32,859 bases of DNA from assembly GCA_902542505.1 (NCBI GenBank), contig CACBUI010000007.1, positions 1 through 32,859 on the forward strand, given 5' to 3'. The stretch's first letter is position 1. Each line of letters starts with the position of its first letter. Both the position numbers and the translations under genes were made by a program. The stretch comes from an uncultured Alphaproteobacteria bacterium. GTDB taxonomy: Bacteria; Pseudomonadota; Alphaproteobacteria; HIMB59. Shown here one piece after another: positions 8,238 to 17,531 of this stretch. Below the pieces are notes generated by a model, which was not told the origin of the DNA, searched no databases, and saw nothing but the letters and a program-made list of their open reading frames with translations.

Positions 8238-9124
8238 TTAAAAAAAATATTCTAATAACTGGCGGTGCGGGATTTATAGGTTCAAATCTAGTTAAATTTA
8301 TATTAAAGAAAAATATTGCAAGAAAAATTATTGTTTTAGATAATTATTCATCTGGTTCAAAATTAAATCATATCTCCAATAAGAAAATTACTTATATCAG
8401 AGGAGATACAAAAAATATTCTCAATAATAAAAAGATTAAAAAATCTAAAATTGATCTTATATTTCACTTGGCAGAATTTTCAAGAATTGTTCAAAGCTTT
8501 CAGTATTTTGAAAAATGTTGGGAGTCAAATATGCAAGGAACAAAAAAGGTAATTGAATTAGCTTTGATTAAAAGAGCTAAATTTATTTATTCTGCATCAT
8601 CCAGTAAATTTGGTCCAAAGACTAATGAATATCTATCACCTTATGCATGGACTAAAGCAAAAAATGTAGAATTAATAAAATGTTATAAAGAATGGTATGG
8701 TTTAGACTATGTGATTGCATATTTTTACAATGTCTACGGGCCCAATCAAATTAAAAAACACTATATGTCGGCTGTAATAGGAATTTTTGAAGATCAATTT
8801 ATAAATAATAAACCTCTAACAGTGGTGTCTCCTGGAAACCAAAAAAGGGATTTTACACATGTATACGATATTGTAGAGGGTTTTATAAAAGCTGGTTTCT
8901 ATAAAAAAAATCAGGAATATCAACTGGCATCTGGAAAGCTCTATACAATTATGCAAGTTGCAAAAATGTTTAAATCAAAGATCAAATTAATTCCTCAAAG
9001 ACCCGGAGAAAGATTTTCTTCAAAAAGAGATAACTTATCTAAGTCTGAAAAAGAATTAAATTTTAAAGCTAAGTATAATTTGAAAAATTATATTGAAGAT
9101 TTTATACAAGAAAATAATAAATAA
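8234..9124 (+). CDS. NAD-dependent sugar-nucleotide epimerase/dehydratase
   Basis: A 296-residue extended short-chain dehydrogenase of the UDP-glucose 4-epimerase/dTDP-glucose dehydratase superfamily. It has the Rossmann motif GGAGFIG (10-16), Asp36 after the second strand for NAD binding, a conserved ASSS strand (121-124) and the catalytic YxxxK pair Tyr137/Lys141 in PYAWTK. A later FYNVYGPNQ segment contains the family's NVYGP motif. It is somewhat shorter than typical GalE (about 330-340). Likely role: making a nucleotide sugar for the neighbouring glycosyltransferases. The exact sugar cannot be told. Its TAA is directly next to the stop of the convergent GT32-like gene, with no spacer. 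Confidence 0.8.
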   Translation: MIKKNILITGGAGFIGSNLVKFILKKNIARKIIVLDNYSSGSKLNHISNKKITYIRGDTKNILNNKKIKKSKIDLIFHLAEFSRIVQSFQYFEKCWESNMQGTKKVIELALIKRAKFIYSASSSKFGPKTNEYLSPYAWTKAKNVELIKCYKEWYGLDYVIAYFYNVYGPNQIKKHYMSAVIGIFEDQFINNKPLTVVSPGNQKRDFTHVYDIVEGFIKAGFYKKNQEYQLASGKLYTIMQVAKMFKSKIKLIPQRPGERFSSKRDNLSKSEKELNFKAKYNLKNYIEDFIQENNK

Positions 9125-9946
9125 TTAAATTACTCTCTCATTTCTGATATCAGCATAAGACTGTACTAAATGATGTCTTACGCGACATCCTTTCATAGAA
9201 AAAATACCCTTATTGTCAAAATATATTCCCGATTGAACAATATTATCACAATCATAGTTTTCAAAATAACTTCTAACTACTTTAGTAAATTGACCAGTGG
9301 CAGTTAAACTTAATACTGCAGTTTTAGGTTTAAAAAATATTTTATTTTCATAAAATTTGTAGTCATTTACTATATTTTCAATCATCATTTTTGGTATTAA
9401 ATGATTTTTTTTAAATCCTAATCCCCAGGTCAAAAAATTATTATGTGGAAATTTTAATAATGGAAATATTTTCTCACTTGGTGGAATAATACATTCAACT
9501 GGTTCATTAGATAAAAATGCCTCCGTATCCTTTTCATGAAGAGACTTTATGGAAACACTGCATCCTTTACTAATATCAAAATAATACCCGCCCCTTTCAT
9601 ACAAAATACAATGCCTAAAAATATCTGACTCCATTACTCCAAATTTAACATTTTTATAAACATGATGAATTTCATGAGAGGACCAGTATTTTTCCATGTA
9701 TTCATCTCTTGCTGTTTTATCAAATAGTATGAAACTTAAGTCTTTATTGACATCTCTAAATTTTAAAATTTCCTGATAATGTGTTTTTCCAAAAAATTTA
9801 TTTTCCCAAGTTTGATAAACACATGGCGGTATAAGTTGATTATGTGTTTCATTTGAGATTTGATCTTTCAACTCTTTTAAAGGATATTCTGATATTCTTT
9901 TTATGTAATAATCGAAAAATTTTTCTATCTTTTTTAAACTATTCAT
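9125..9946 (-). CDS. GT32-like glycosyltransferase (DXD-type sugar transferase)
   Basis: A 273-residue protein starting at ATG 9946-9944. A longer in-frame start at 10000 must be rejected because its first 18 codons are tRNA sequence. The family pattern is [10 protein letters not shown] (41-50), a middle [21 protein letters not shown] stretch (residues 106-126, shown in parts: [15 protein letters not shown]) and a WGLGF block. This matches bacterial OCH1/GT32 'sugar-binding region containing DXD' proteins, here with Asp124-x-Ser126 rather than DxD. It probably transfers a sugar onto surface polysaccharide, acting at the cytoplasmic side. The start is only 5 bp after the tRNA CCA end and has no ribosome-binding site, so expression from a processed lepA-tRNA transcript would leave a nearly leaderless message. 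Confidence 0.75.
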   Translation of the reverse strand: MNSLKKIEKFFDYYIKRISEYPLKELKDQISNETHNQLIPPCVYQTWENKFFGKTHYQEILKFRDVNKDLSFILFDKTARDEYMEKYWSSHEIHHVYKNVKFGVMESDIFRHCILYERGGYYFDISKGCSVSIKSLHEKDTEAFLSNEPVECIIPPSEKIFPLLKFPHNNFLTWGLGFKKNHLIPKMMIENIVNDYKFYENKIFFKPKTAVLSLTATGQFTKVVRSYFENYDCDNIVQSGIYFDNKGIFSMKGCRVRHHLVQSYADIRNERVI

Positions 9947-9951
9947 AACTT

Positions 9952-10041
9952 TGGCGGAGAGAGTGGGATTCGAACCCACGATAGAGTTGCCCCTATACAC
10001 GCGTTCCAGGCGTGCGCCTTAAACCACTCGGCCATCTCTCC
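9952..10041 (-). tRNA. tRNA-Ser (GGA anticodon)
   Basis: On the - strand the gene runs from GGAGAGA (10041-10035) to TCTCTCC plus discriminator G and encoded CCA (9954-9952), about 90 nt. The acceptor stem pairs perfectly over 7 bp. The anticodon arm CACGC-CTGGAAC-GCGTG gives anticodon GGA (Ser, reading TCC/TCT). A long variable arm and a GGTTCGAATCC T-arm are present, as in type II serine tRNAs. It starts 4 bp after the lepA stop, so it is probably cut out of the lepA transcript. Confidence 0.97.
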
Positions 10042-10045
10042 ATGA

Positions 10046-11845
10046 TTATTCATTATCACCTATTTTTAATGCCTCAAAAAAAGCAGTCTGCGGAATTTCA
10101 ACATTACCAAATTGTTTCATTCTTTTCTTTCCCTTTTTTTGTTTTTCCAAAAGTTTTTTCTTTCTACTCACATCTCCGCCATAAAGTTTAGCAGTCACAT
10201 CTTTTCTAAAAGCTTTAATGGTTTCTCTGGCTATAATTTTTCCATAAATTGCAGCCTGAATTGGTATTTGAAAGTTTTGTCTTGGAATTAAATCTTTTAG
10301 CTTATTACAAATCCTTCTACCAATCGTTTCAGCTCTTGATTTATGAACTATATTTGAAAATGCATCAACAGTTTCTGAATTAACAAGAATATTTAGTTTT
10401 ACTAAATCTCCTTCAAAATAATCGTAGACCTGATAATCAAAACTAGCATAACCTTTTGAATAAGATTTTAATTTGTCATAAAAATCTATAACAATTTCAT
10501 TCAAAGGTAATTCCATTTCTAAGATAGCTCTGTTGTTTTGTATATTTAAGTTTTTTTGTTTACCTCTTTTTTCAATACAAAGTGTTATTACAGTACCCAA
10601 ATAATCCTGTGGCACTATTATAGTAGATTTAACCCATGGTTCTAAAATTTTATCTATTTCAGCTGGGTCAGGTAGTTCAGAGGGATTTCTTATTACAATT
10701 TCGTTTTTATTTCTGTCAATTACTTTATATACAACTCCTGGAGCAGTAGTAATTAAATCTAAATCAAATTCTCTTCTAAGTCTTTCTGTTGTAACCTCTA
10801 GGTGAAGCAAACCTAAAAAACCACACCTAAAACCATAACCTAAAGCAGCACTAGTTTCATTTTCATATGTAAAACTTGAATCATTTAAAGCAAGTTTTTC
10901 AAAACTCTCTTTAAGTCTCTCATAATCTGATGTATCAACAGGATATATCCCACAAAACACGACTGGTAATGAGGGCTTGAAACCTGGAAGTGGTTTTATT
11001 TTTTGATCATTTAATTCTGCTATTGTGTCACCGACCTTACAGTCAGCAACTGACTTTATACTAGCATTAATAAAACCTATTTCTCCTGGACCTAATTCAT
11101 CACAATAATTTATTTCAGGTGTGAAATATCCAATTCTATCGATATTGTATTGTTGATTATTAGATAAAAACTTAACCTTCATACCTTTTTTCATAACTCC
11201 ATCAAGAACTCTAACCAGAACTGTTACTCCTAAATAATTATCGTACCAACTGTCCACTAAGAGAGCCTTGAGATTTTTTTCATTTGTATTTGGAGAAGGT
11301 AGTTTCTCTACAATCTGATCTAATAAATCTTCAACTCCAAGTCCAGTTTTTGCAGAAACGAGACGAGCTTCTGAAGTATCTATTCCTATTGTTTGTTCAA
11401 TGTCTTCTTTTACTCTTTCTGGCTCGGATGCAGGTAAATCTGCTTTGTTGAGAACTGGAAGTATCTCATGATTTACATCTATTGCCTGATAAGCATTTGC
11501 GAGAGTTTGTGCCTCAACACCCTGTGTGCTGTCAACAACTAAAACTGAGCCTTCACAAGCTGATAGTGATCTTGAAACTTCATAGGAAAAATCAACGTGT
11601 CCAGGTGTATCAAGTATATTAAGTTGATATTCATCACCTTTTTTATTTTTATAGTTTAATCGGACTGTTTGAGCTTTTATAGTGATCCCCCTTTCTCTTT
11701 CAATCTCCATTGAATCCAAGACTTGGTCTTTTTTAGTCCTGTCATCCATCCCTCCGCAAATTTCAATTATTCTGTCCGCTAAAGTGGATTTACCATGATC
11801 AATATGAGCTATTATCGAAAAATTTCTAATTTTAGAAATTTCCAT
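10046..11845 (-). CDS. lepA: Elongation factor 4 (LepA), ribosomal back-translocase GTPase
   Basis: A 599-residue translational GTPase of normal family length. G motifs are present in order: HIDHGKST (14-21), ERGITIKAQ (50-58), DTPGHVDF (79-86) and NKAD (133-136). EF-G-like domains follow, then the LepA-specific C-terminal domain with [11 protein letters not shown] near residue 575-585. EF4 acts on stalled or mistranslocated ribosomes and in 30S maturation. Its ATG shares its A with the pheT TAA (TAATG), so it is likely translated by re-initiation after pheT. Being the last protein gene of an infC-rpmI-rplT-pheST run is not the arrangement in E. coli, where lepA precedes lepB. Confidence 0.98.
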   Translation of the reverse strand: MEISKIRNFSIIAHIDHGKSTLADRIIEICGGMDDRTKKDQVLDSMEIERERGITIKAQTVRLNYKNKKGDEYQLNILDTPGHVDFSYEVSRSLSACEGSVLVVDSTQGVEAQTLANAYQAIDVNHEILPVLNKADLPASEPERVKEDIEQTIGIDTSEARLVSAKTGLGVEDLLDQIVEKLPSPNTNEKNLKALLVDSWYDNYLGVTVLVRVLDGVMKKGMKVKFLSNNQQYNIDRIGYFTPEINYCDELGPGEIGFINASIKSVADCKVGDTIAELNDQKIKPLPGFKPSLPVVFCGIYPVDTSDYERLKESFEKLALNDSSFTYENETSAALGYGFRCGFLGLLHLEVTTERLRREFDLDLITTAPGVVYKVIDRNKNEIVIRNPSELPDPAEIDKILEPWVKSTIIVPQDYLGTVITLCIEKRGKQKNLNIQNNRAILEMELPLNEIVIDFYDKLKSYSKGYASFDYQVYDYFEGDLVKLNILVNSETVDAFSNIVHKSRAETIGRRICNKLKDLIPRQNFQIPIQAAIYGKIIARETIKAFRKDVTAKLYGGDVSRKKKLLEKQKKGKKRMKQFGNVEIPQTAFFEALKIGDNE

Positions 11846-14238
11846 TAGCTTCTAATTTTTGCTTTAAATTTATTTGATACTTTTTCTAAAATATTTTTAT
11901 GTAATTGTTCTAAATCTTTTTCTTCAAGAGTTTTTTCTTTAGATTGAATAGTAACCCTAAATGTTACACTTTTACTGTCATCACCTAAGTCTTTTGCTAC
12001 ATATAAATCAAAAAATTCTACATTTTTAATTAAGTTTTTATCTAAACCTTTGACGTATCTCTGAACTTCATAGAGATTTTGCTCCTTTTCGAATAAAAAA
12101 GAAAAGTCTTTTTCACTGAACTGAAATTGGGAATCTAAGATATTTATATTATTAGCTCTACTAATTGAATCAATTGGAAGGTTTTCAAAAAATAATTCAA
12201 TTGCAAAACAATTTTTAAGTTTAGAAAATTCCTCCATAATTAGTGGATGAACTTTTCCATATCTAGCTATTAATTTTTTTCCCATTAATAATTCAGCAGA
12301 CTGACCTGGGTGATAAGTATTTGAAGTTGATCTTAATATGTTAAATTGTTTTATGTCAAAATTTAATGAACTTATTAATATTGAGGTTAATTCTGTTAAA
12401 GAGTAAAAATTAAACTCTTCAGATTTGTAAATAGAGTTTATATTTTCTTCAGTTGAAATAAGCAATGATAGAATATTTTCTTGAGATTGAGATGAATTAT
12501 AAATAGGTCCTATTTCAAATAATTGAATATTTTTAAAACCTTTTTTAAAATTTAATTCTGCACTTTCTAAATGGTTAAATATCATAGAATTTCTCATATA
12601 AGATTGATCATCACTGATTGCATTTGAAATTTTTAAGGATTTATCTCCTTTAAGGATTTCTTGAGCTCTAATTGAGTGAAAAGAAAAAGTTATAACTTCA
12701 GAAATTCCATTAGATATAAGGGTTTTTTTAAGTTTTTTTATTGATTTAAATTTCTTATTTGATGATGAATTATCAATTTTATCAATCTCCTCGATTGATG
12801 CAGAGGGCACACTTTGTTTAATATTTTCATATCCATAAATTCTTATAATTTCTTCAACTATATCGATTTTGTTTTTAACATCATTCCTCCATGGTGGAAC
12901 TAAGACTTCACATTCCTTTTCATTGCTTTTATTAATTTGAAATTTAAGGTCTTTTAATATTTTGATTTGTTTTTGTGGGTCTAGTTCTAAACCAATAGTC
13001 TTATTAAAGTAATCAAAATTATAATTTATTTTATGCTCAAAATTTTCTAATTTTCCAGCTTCAATATTTTTACTTACTAAGCCCCCACATATTTTATTTA
13101 TTAAATATGATGCATATTCTAAACCTTCAATGACCATATTTTTATCTAATCCTCTTTCAAAACGATACCTAGCATCTGAATTTATTCCAAGAGATCTTCC
13201 AGTTTGCGCTACGCTATTCGGATTAAAAAGAGCAACCTCAAGAAATACATTTTTAGTATCATCTGTGCATCCGCTGAGGTCTCCTCCTATAATTCCTGCT
13301 ATGGCAAGTGCATTATTTCCATCAGCTATTACGGTTGTATTTTTATCTAATGTGTATTCTTTGTTATCTAAAGCAAGAATTCTTTCGTTCGCATTTGCAA
13401 GCCTCATATCTAGTTTTTTTCCAATTTTATCTGCATCAAAAACGTGTAAAGGTCTGCCTAAATCAATAGTGATATAATTTGTTATATCTACTAAAGCGTT
13501 TATAGGTCTTAGTCCAAGGCTGATAAGTTTTTTTTGTAACCATTCTGGAGATTTAGAATTATTTACATTTTTAAAATATCTACTTACAACATATTCACAA
13601 CTATTATCATCATTGTTAATATTCCAAATGATTGGGCTTGCGAATTCTAACTGATTTATTTTTTTAAAATTTAAAGGCTTTAGTTTACCAACACCTTTAG
13701 CTGAGAGATCTCTAGCAACGCCTCTAACACCAAGGCAATCTCCTCTATTAGGTGTAATACCTATCTCGAAAATAGGATCATTTAATTTCAAAGCTTCAAC
13801 TGCTGAGGTGCCATTTTCAAAATCATCAAGTAACTCAATAATACCCTCATGATCATCACTTAAGTTAAGCTCCCTCTCAGACAAAAGCATACCCTCAGAT
13901 ATTTCACCTCTAATTTTTCCTTTTTTTAAATTTATCTGTGTTCCTGGAATATACATGCCATCTTTGGCAAATATTCCTTTTAATCCCTTCTTTACATTAT
14001 TTGCTCCACAGATTACCTGATAGGTATTGGTTCCATCGTCAACTTTACAGATATTTAATCTATCTGCATTAGGATGTTTTCTAAAATCTTTTATGGTTGC
14101 AACTACAAACTTTGAGTATTCTGAATAGTCAGTCAAGCTCTCAAGTTCAAGACCTAAATTTGTTAGAGCTTCACCAATTTCATTTGCATTTTTATCTGTC
14201 TCTAAATGATCACACAACCAACTATAACTAAACTTCAC
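11845..14238 (-). CDS. pheT: Phenylalanyl-tRNA synthetase beta subunit
   Basis: A 797-residue beta chain of the alpha2beta2 PheRS that charges tRNA-Phe. The N-terminus MKFSYSWL is followed by an EMAP-like tRNA-binding domain (about 40-150), the B3/B4 editing domain, a B5 domain, a catalytic-like core and a C-terminal ferredoxin-fold anticodon-binding domain. The length is normal. The start codon is GTG (14238-14236), overlapping the pheS TAG by one base (TAGTG), so the two subunits are translationally coupled in a 1:1 arrangement. The same one-base overlap joins pheT to lepA. Confidence 0.98.
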   Translation of the reverse strand: MKFSYSWLCDHLETDKNANEIGEALTNLGLELESLTDYSEYSKFVVATIKDFRKHPNADRLNICKVDDGTNTYQVICGANNVKKGLKGIFAKDGMYIPGTQINLKKGKIRGEISEGMLLSERELNLSDDHEGIIELLDDFENGTSAVEALKLNDPIFEIGITPNRGDCLGVRGVARDLSAKGVGKLKPLNFKKINQLEFASPIIWNINNDDNSCEYVVSRYFKNVNNSKSPEWLQKKLISLGLRPINALVDITNYITIDLGRPLHVFDADKIGKKLDMRLANANERILALDNKEYTLDKNTTVIADGNNALAIAGIIGGDLSGCTDDTKNVFLEVALFNPNSVAQTGRSLGINSDARYRFERGLDKNMVIEGLEYASYLINKICGGLVSKNIEAGKLENFEHKINYNFDYFNKTIGLELDPQKQIKILKDLKFQINKSNEKECEVLVPPWRNDVKNKIDIVEEIIRIYGYENIKQSVPSASIEEIDKIDNSSSNKKFKSIKKLKKTLISNGISEVITFSFHSIRAQEILKGDKSLKISNAISDDQSYMRNSMIFNHLESAELNFKKGFKNIQLFEIGPIYNSSQSQENILSLLISTEENINSIYKSEEFNFYSLTELTSILISSLNFDIKQFNILRSTSNTYHPGQSAELLMGKKLIARYGKVHPLIMEEFSKLKNCFAIELFFENLPIDSISRANNINILDSQFQFSEKDFSFLFEKEQNLYEVQRYVKGLDKNLIKNVEFFDLYVAKDLGDDSKSVTFRVTIQSKEKTLEEKDLEQLHKNILEKVSNKFKAKIRS

Positions 14239-15287
14239 TAAAATTCTCCTATGGTAAAGCCATTGCTAGCTATCCAATTTAAGTTTCCACTAAAAAATGA
14301 TCTAATATCTGTAAGCCCATACTTTAACATTGTGATTCTGTCTAAGCCCACTCCAAATGCAAAACCTTGATAGGTATTCGTATCCACATTGCAGTTCTCT
14401 AAAACTATTGGGTTCACCATTCCACATCCAAGAATCTCAAGCCAACGATCACCTTGACCTAATTGGATCTTGTTATTAACTATTTCATAAGCAATATCCA
14501 TTTCAGCAGAAGGTTCAGTAAAAGGAAAATAACTAGGTCGAAATCTTACTTTTAAATTCTGTACATTAAAAAATTGTTTACAGAATTCAATTAGAGTGCC
14601 CTTCAAATCTCCCATATTTGCATTTTCATTAATAAACAAACCCTCAACTTGATGAAACATTGGAGAATGTGTTGAGTCAGAGTCACACCTATATGTTCTT
14701 CCAGGAGCAATTATTTTGACTGGGGGTTTTTGATTTAATAACGTTCTAATTTGAACTGGGCTAGTGTGTGTTCGTAAAACGTAGGGCTTACCTTCTTTAT
14801 CCTTGTCATCTATATAAAAAGTATCCTGCATTTCACGTGCAGGATGATTTTCAGGAATATTTAACGCTGAAAAATTGAAAAAATCTGTCTCAATATCAGG
14901 GCCTTCGGCAACAGAGTAACCCATTGATCCAAAAATAGTAATAACCTCATCAAATGTTTTTGATATTGGATGAGCCTTCGAGGCTATAGAATTTGGTGGA
15001 GGGAAACTTATATCTAAATATTCGTTTTTTAATTTAGAGTTTATTTCTTCAATTTTTAAATCGTTAAATTTATTTTTAATAAGATTATCAACTTCAATTC
15101 TTAGTAAATTTAATTTTGAACCTGAAGATTTTTTTTCTTCTAAAGAAAGGTCCTTAAGACTTTTCAATAACTCAGTTATTTTCCCCTTTTTTCCTAAGTA
15201 AGCTACTTTAACGTTTTGTAATTCTTGTTGGCTAGAGCTTTGCTCTATTTCTTTCGTAACTTCATTTAGGACTTTTTTAATGTCCAT
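14238..15287 (-). CDS. pheS: Phenylalanyl-tRNA synthetase alpha subunit
   Basis: A 349-residue class II synthetase alpha chain carrying the PheRS active site. An N-terminal coiled coil (about 1-90) binds tRNA. Class II motif 2 (GRTYRCDSDSTHSPMFHQVEG, given as GRTYR at 196-200 and HSPMFHQVEG at 207-216) and motif 3 (FAFGVGLDRITM, about 322-333) are intact. The ATG at 15287 lies 7 bp after the rplT stop. The size and order rplT-pheS-pheT are standard for bacteria. No Phe-codon-rich leader peptide or attenuator was seen in the 7-bp gap, so control must come from upstream. Confidence 0.98.
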   Translation of the reverse strand: MDIKKVLNEVTKEIEQSSSQQELQNVKVAYLGKKGKITELLKSLKDLSLEEKKSSGSKLNLLRIEVDNLIKNKFNDLKIEEINSKLKNEYLDISFPPPNSIASKAHPISKTFDEVITIFGSMGYSVAEGPDIETDFFNFSALNIPENHPAREMQDTFYIDDKDKEGKPYVLRTHTSPVQIRTLLNQKPPVKIIAPGRTYRCDSDSTHSPMFHQVEGLFINENANMGDLKGTLIEFCKQFFNVQNLKVRFRPSYFPFTEPSAEMDIAYEIVNNKIQLGQGDRWLEILGCGMVNPIVLENCNVDTNTYQGFAFGVGLDRITMLKYGLTDIRSFFSGNLNWIASNGFTIGEF

Positions 15288-15294
15288 TTTTAAT

Positions 15295-15654
15295 CTAGTT
15301 GGCTAAATTAGCCTTGGCTTTCTCAACAATTGATTTAAAAGCAGCGGGTTCATGAAATGCAATTTCAGAGAGAATTTTTCTATTGATTTCAATGTTTGCT
15401 TTTTTTAATCCATCAATAAATTTTGCATAAGTTAGACCATGCTCTCTAACTCCGGCATTAATTCTTTGGATCCATAATCCTCTAAAATCTCTTTTCTTAT
15501 TTCTTCTATCACGATAAGCGTATTGGAGAGCTTTATCCATACTTTGTGTTGCTACTCTATAAACATTTTTTCTTCTACCTCGATGTCCTTTTGTAAATTC
15601 AAAAACTTTTTTATGTTTGGCTCTTGCTGTAACACCTCTTTTAACTCTTGGCAT
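15295..15654 (-). CDS. rplT: 50S ribosomal protein L20
   Basis: A 119-residue, strongly basic protein starting MPRVKRG with the long Arg/Lys-rich N-terminal extension and [16 protein letters not shown] (about 47-62) that define L20. It binds 23S rRNA early in large-subunit assembly, and in E. coli it represses its own operon. The start has GGAGAG about 5 bases upstream. It lies 16 bp after rpmI within the classic infC-rpmI-rplT operon. Confidence 0.98.
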   Translation of the reverse strand: MPRVKRGVTARAKHKKVFEFTKGHRGRRKNVYRVATQSMDKALQYAYRDRRNKKRDFRGLWIQRINAGVREHGLTYAKFIDGLKKANIEINRKILSEIAFHEPAAFKSIVEKAKANLAN

Positions 15655-15670
15655 AATATCTCTCCTTTAC

Positions 15671-15871
15671 CTATTTAGAATATGGCATCATTGACTCAAT
15701 TATTATTGATGCAGATTTTGATAAGACCCTTGTACCTTTAGAGTTTCTGATAAAAGAGTTTGTTCTTTTAGACATGCCATGGCGTTTACCAACGTTTCCG
15801 ACAACTAGTTTTCCTGATGAGGATTTTTTAAAGCGTTTTTTGACGCTACTTTTTGTTTTTAGTTTGGGCAT
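15671..15871 (-). CDS. rpmI: 50S ribosomal protein L35
   Basis: A 66-residue basic protein, [15 protein letters not shown] at its start and a [10 protein letters not shown] segment (28-37), both typical of L35. Part of the large subunit. A good Shine-Dalgarno (AAGGAGAT) lies just upstream of ATG 15871. The 91-bp spacer to infC is the longest within this operon and contains a possible hairpin. The family length is normal. Confidence 0.97.
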   Translation of the reverse strand: MPKLKTKSSVKKRFKKSSSGKLVVGNVGKRHGMSKRTNSFIRNSKGTRVLSKSASIIIESMMPYSK

Positions 15872-15904
15872 TTCATCTCCTTTTGAGTAAGTTAATAAGA
15901 TCTT

Positions 15905-15927
15905 AAGGCATACCCTTTAAAAGCCTT
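15905..15927 (-). promoter_or_regulatory. Possible leader hairpin between infC and rpmI
   Basis: A 5-bp stem AAGGC/GCCTT (15905-15909 with 15923-15927) encloses a 13-nt loop in the transcript just before the L35 ribosome-binding site. In E. coli and Firmicutes, L20 represses translation through RNA structures in this neighbourhood. Whether this short stem is such a site is a guess; it is weak and has no T-tract. Confidence 0.22.
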
Positions 15928-15962
15928 TTCGATCAGTTGATGTCAGTTAAATATCATAAAAT

Positions 15963-16508
15963 TTATTTGGGTGCAACTACGAGAAAAGCTTGTCTTCCCT
16001 CGATTTTAGGTTCCATTTCAACTCTGATAAGATCTTCCAAATCTGTTTTAACCCTTTTGAGCATATCAATACCTAAATTAGAATGCTCCATTTCTCTACC
16101 CTTAAATCTCAAGCTGAATTTCACTCTGTTTCCCTCTTTTAAAAATTTCTGAGCATTTCTGATTTTAACTTGGTAGTCGTGCTCTCCTGTACCCGGTCTA
16201 ATTTTAAGCTCTTTGGTTTCAATTACTTTTTGTTTCTTTTTTGCTTCATTTTTTTTCTTCTGTTCTTGATACTTAAATTTTCCATAGTCTACTATTTTAC
16301 AAACTGGAGGATTATTATTTGGAGCTATCTCTACTAAATCCATACCTCTACCTTTAGCAATGTCTATAGCTTCATTTTTTTTCATAACTCCTAATTGCTC
16401 GCCATCATCAAGAATAACCCTAACATCCGCCGCAGAAATAAAATTATTTATCTTATGGAGATCTTTTTTGCCACGAAAGTTATTATTTCTTTGGTAAGGT
16501 TTATTCAA
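15963..16508 (-). CDS. infC: Translation initiation factor IF-3
   Basis: A 181-residue IF-3 that keeps free 30S subunits apart from 50S and checks the start codon. The N-domain has VRVILDDGEQLGVM (29-42), then MDLVEIAPNNNPPVCKIVDYGKFKY (in parts, MDLVEIAP and PPVCKIVDYGK), a lysine-rich linker and the C-domain with RFKGREMEH. There is no ATG at the front. The earliest open choice is TTG 16508-16506, and an ATT codon (16511-16509) directly before it is the class of start used by E. coli infC for self-control. No Shine-Dalgarno precedes either. The true start is therefore one of these non-ATG codons, give or take a few residues. First gene of the operon. Confidence 0.96.
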   Translation of the reverse strand: MNKPYQRNNNFRGKKDLHKINNFISAADVRVILDDGEQLGVMKKNEAIDIAKGRGMDLVEIAPNNNPPVCKIVDYGKFKYQEQKKKNEAKKKQKVIETKELKIRPGTGEHDYQVKIRNAQKFLKEGNRVKFSLRFKGREMEHSNLGIDMLKRVKTDLEDLIRVEMEPKIEGRQAFLVVAPK

Positions 16509-16528
16509 AATATTTTGTGTGATAGAAA

Positions 16529-16539
16529 AGAAAGGAGGT
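16529..16539 (-). other. 16S-rRNA-3'-end-like stretch in the infC leader
   Basis: Read in the infC mRNA direction, 16539-16529 is ACCTCCTTTCT, which equals the anti-Shine-Dalgarno end of bacterial 16S rRNA (ACCUCCUUUCU) for 11 bases. It lies 18-20 bases before the infC start, where a Shine-Dalgarno sequence would be expected. The match is seen directly; any function is inferred. Confidence 0.4.
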
Positions 16540-16544
16540 TTGCA

Positions 16545-16573
16545 ATTATAAATGTCCTAGTGATTGCTTTAAT
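16545..16573 (-). promoter_or_regulatory. Candidate infC operon promoter
   Basis: On the - strand a perfect TATAAT (16550-16545) lies with a weak -35 about 16-18 bp upstream (ATTAAA-like, near 16573-16568). Transcription would start near 16538, giving a leader of about 30 nt. A second, more upstream possibility is TTTACA (16616-16611) with TAATAAT (16594-16588). The gap 16509-16622 holds nothing else recognisable. Confidence 0.45.
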
Positions 16574-16622
16574 AAAATCATCTAAGGATTATTAGCAAAG
16601 ATAAATCAATTGTAAATATAAA

Positions 16623-17531
16623 TTATTTTAATATTTGTTCTATTTTATTGATAATAATGTTCACACTAATATTTTTTACGTTAGATGCCGTGATTTTATG
16701 TAAATTATTCCCTAGAGGGTAACATGATCGAGAAATTTCGTTATCATTTGCTAACCAAATTACGTTTTTATTTGTTAAACCTGCAATATGGGCTGGTCCT
16801 GTGTCATTTGTAATGACTAACTCAGAAGAATTACATAATTGATAGAAATTCTCAATCTTTGATTCATTGATTTTATTTTTAGACTCTGGACACAATTTAA
16901 TTATTTCATTAATTGTATCTAAATCCAAATCAGAGCCTGTTAGATAAACTTCATAGTTTCTACCAACTAAATACTTTGCTACTTGGGCATATTTATCCGA
17001 AGGCCATTTTTTATACTCTCCAGATTTAGATGTCCCTGGTATAAAAATTACTTTATTTGATAGTTTTGTATTACCTTTGAGCATCCAATTTAAATCAGGT
17101 TGTAAGTAATTATTTATTTTCAGATATTTTAATTGTTCTTGATGGTTTTTAGTGATGTGTTGAATACCAAGTTTTTTTTGCTTATATTTGAAACTTGAAA
17201 ATTTTCTTGCAGATAAGATTTTACATTTAGTAAACATCTTAATAAAAAAATTATAAATTTCTGTTCTATTTGAATTTTGTAAATCAATTAATAAATCTAT
17301 TTTTTTTTCTTTAACTTTTTTCAAAATATTTTTTATTGAAGGGAAAATTGATATCCTATTATCAACTAAAATTTCATTCACATAAGGTAAGTTTTTAAAA
17401 ATTTGTTTATAATTAGACTGAGTAAGTAAGTATATGTTCGAGTTTGGATAATTTTCTCTTAAAGTTTTAATAGCTCCAAATGATAAGACTAAATCACCAA
17501 GTGAACCATGTTTAATTACTAGAATATTCAT
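16623..17531 (-). CDS. Glycosyltransferase family 9 (heptosyltransferase-like)
   Basis: A 302-residue GT-B enzyme close to ADP-heptose:LPS heptosyltransferases. It has the classic N-terminal strand MNILVIKHGSLGDLVLS with GSLGD (9-13), a middle IDLLIDLQNSNRT segment, and C-terminal FIPGTSKSGEYKKWPSDKYA followed by ELVITNDTGPAHIAGL, which keeps the NDTGPxH motif lost in the other GT9 gene of this window. It likely adds a heptose-type sugar to the lipopolysaccharide core. Its ATG overlaps the stop of the upstream GT4 gene by four bases (ATGA), so the two are made together. Its stop lies 115 bp upstream of infC on the same strand, with no terminator seen between. Confidence 0.85.
   Translation of the reverse strand: MNILVIKHGSLGDLVLSFGAIKTLRENYPNSNIYLLTQSNYKQIFKNLPYVNEILVDNRISIFPSIKNILKKVKEKKIDLLIDLQNSNRTEIYNFFIKMFTKCKILSARKFSSFKYKQKKLGIQHITKNHQEQLKYLKINNYLQPDLNWMLKGNTKLSNKVIFIPGTSKSGEYKKWPSDKYAQVAKYLVGRNYEVYLTGSDLDLDTINEIIKLCPESKNKINESKIENFYQLCNSSELVITNDTGPAHIAGLTNKNVIWLANDNEISRSCYPLGNNLHKITASNVKNISVNIIINKIEQILK

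Noticed and set aside
9947..10000. An 18-codon N-terminal extension of the GT32-like gene
   Set aside because: These codons lie inside the tRNA-Ser T-arm, variable arm and acceptor stem. The real start is ATG 9946.
13130..13477. A 115-codon + strand open frame inside pheT
   Set aside because: It mirrors the conserved pheT frame, has no ribosome-binding site, and its composition is that of antisense coding DNA.
16395..16595. A 66-codon + strand open frame across the infC start, preceded internally by an AAAGGAGGT stretch
   Set aside because: It is antisense to infC with no family resemblance, and starts downstream of the AAAGGAGGT stretch stop after 2-3 codons.
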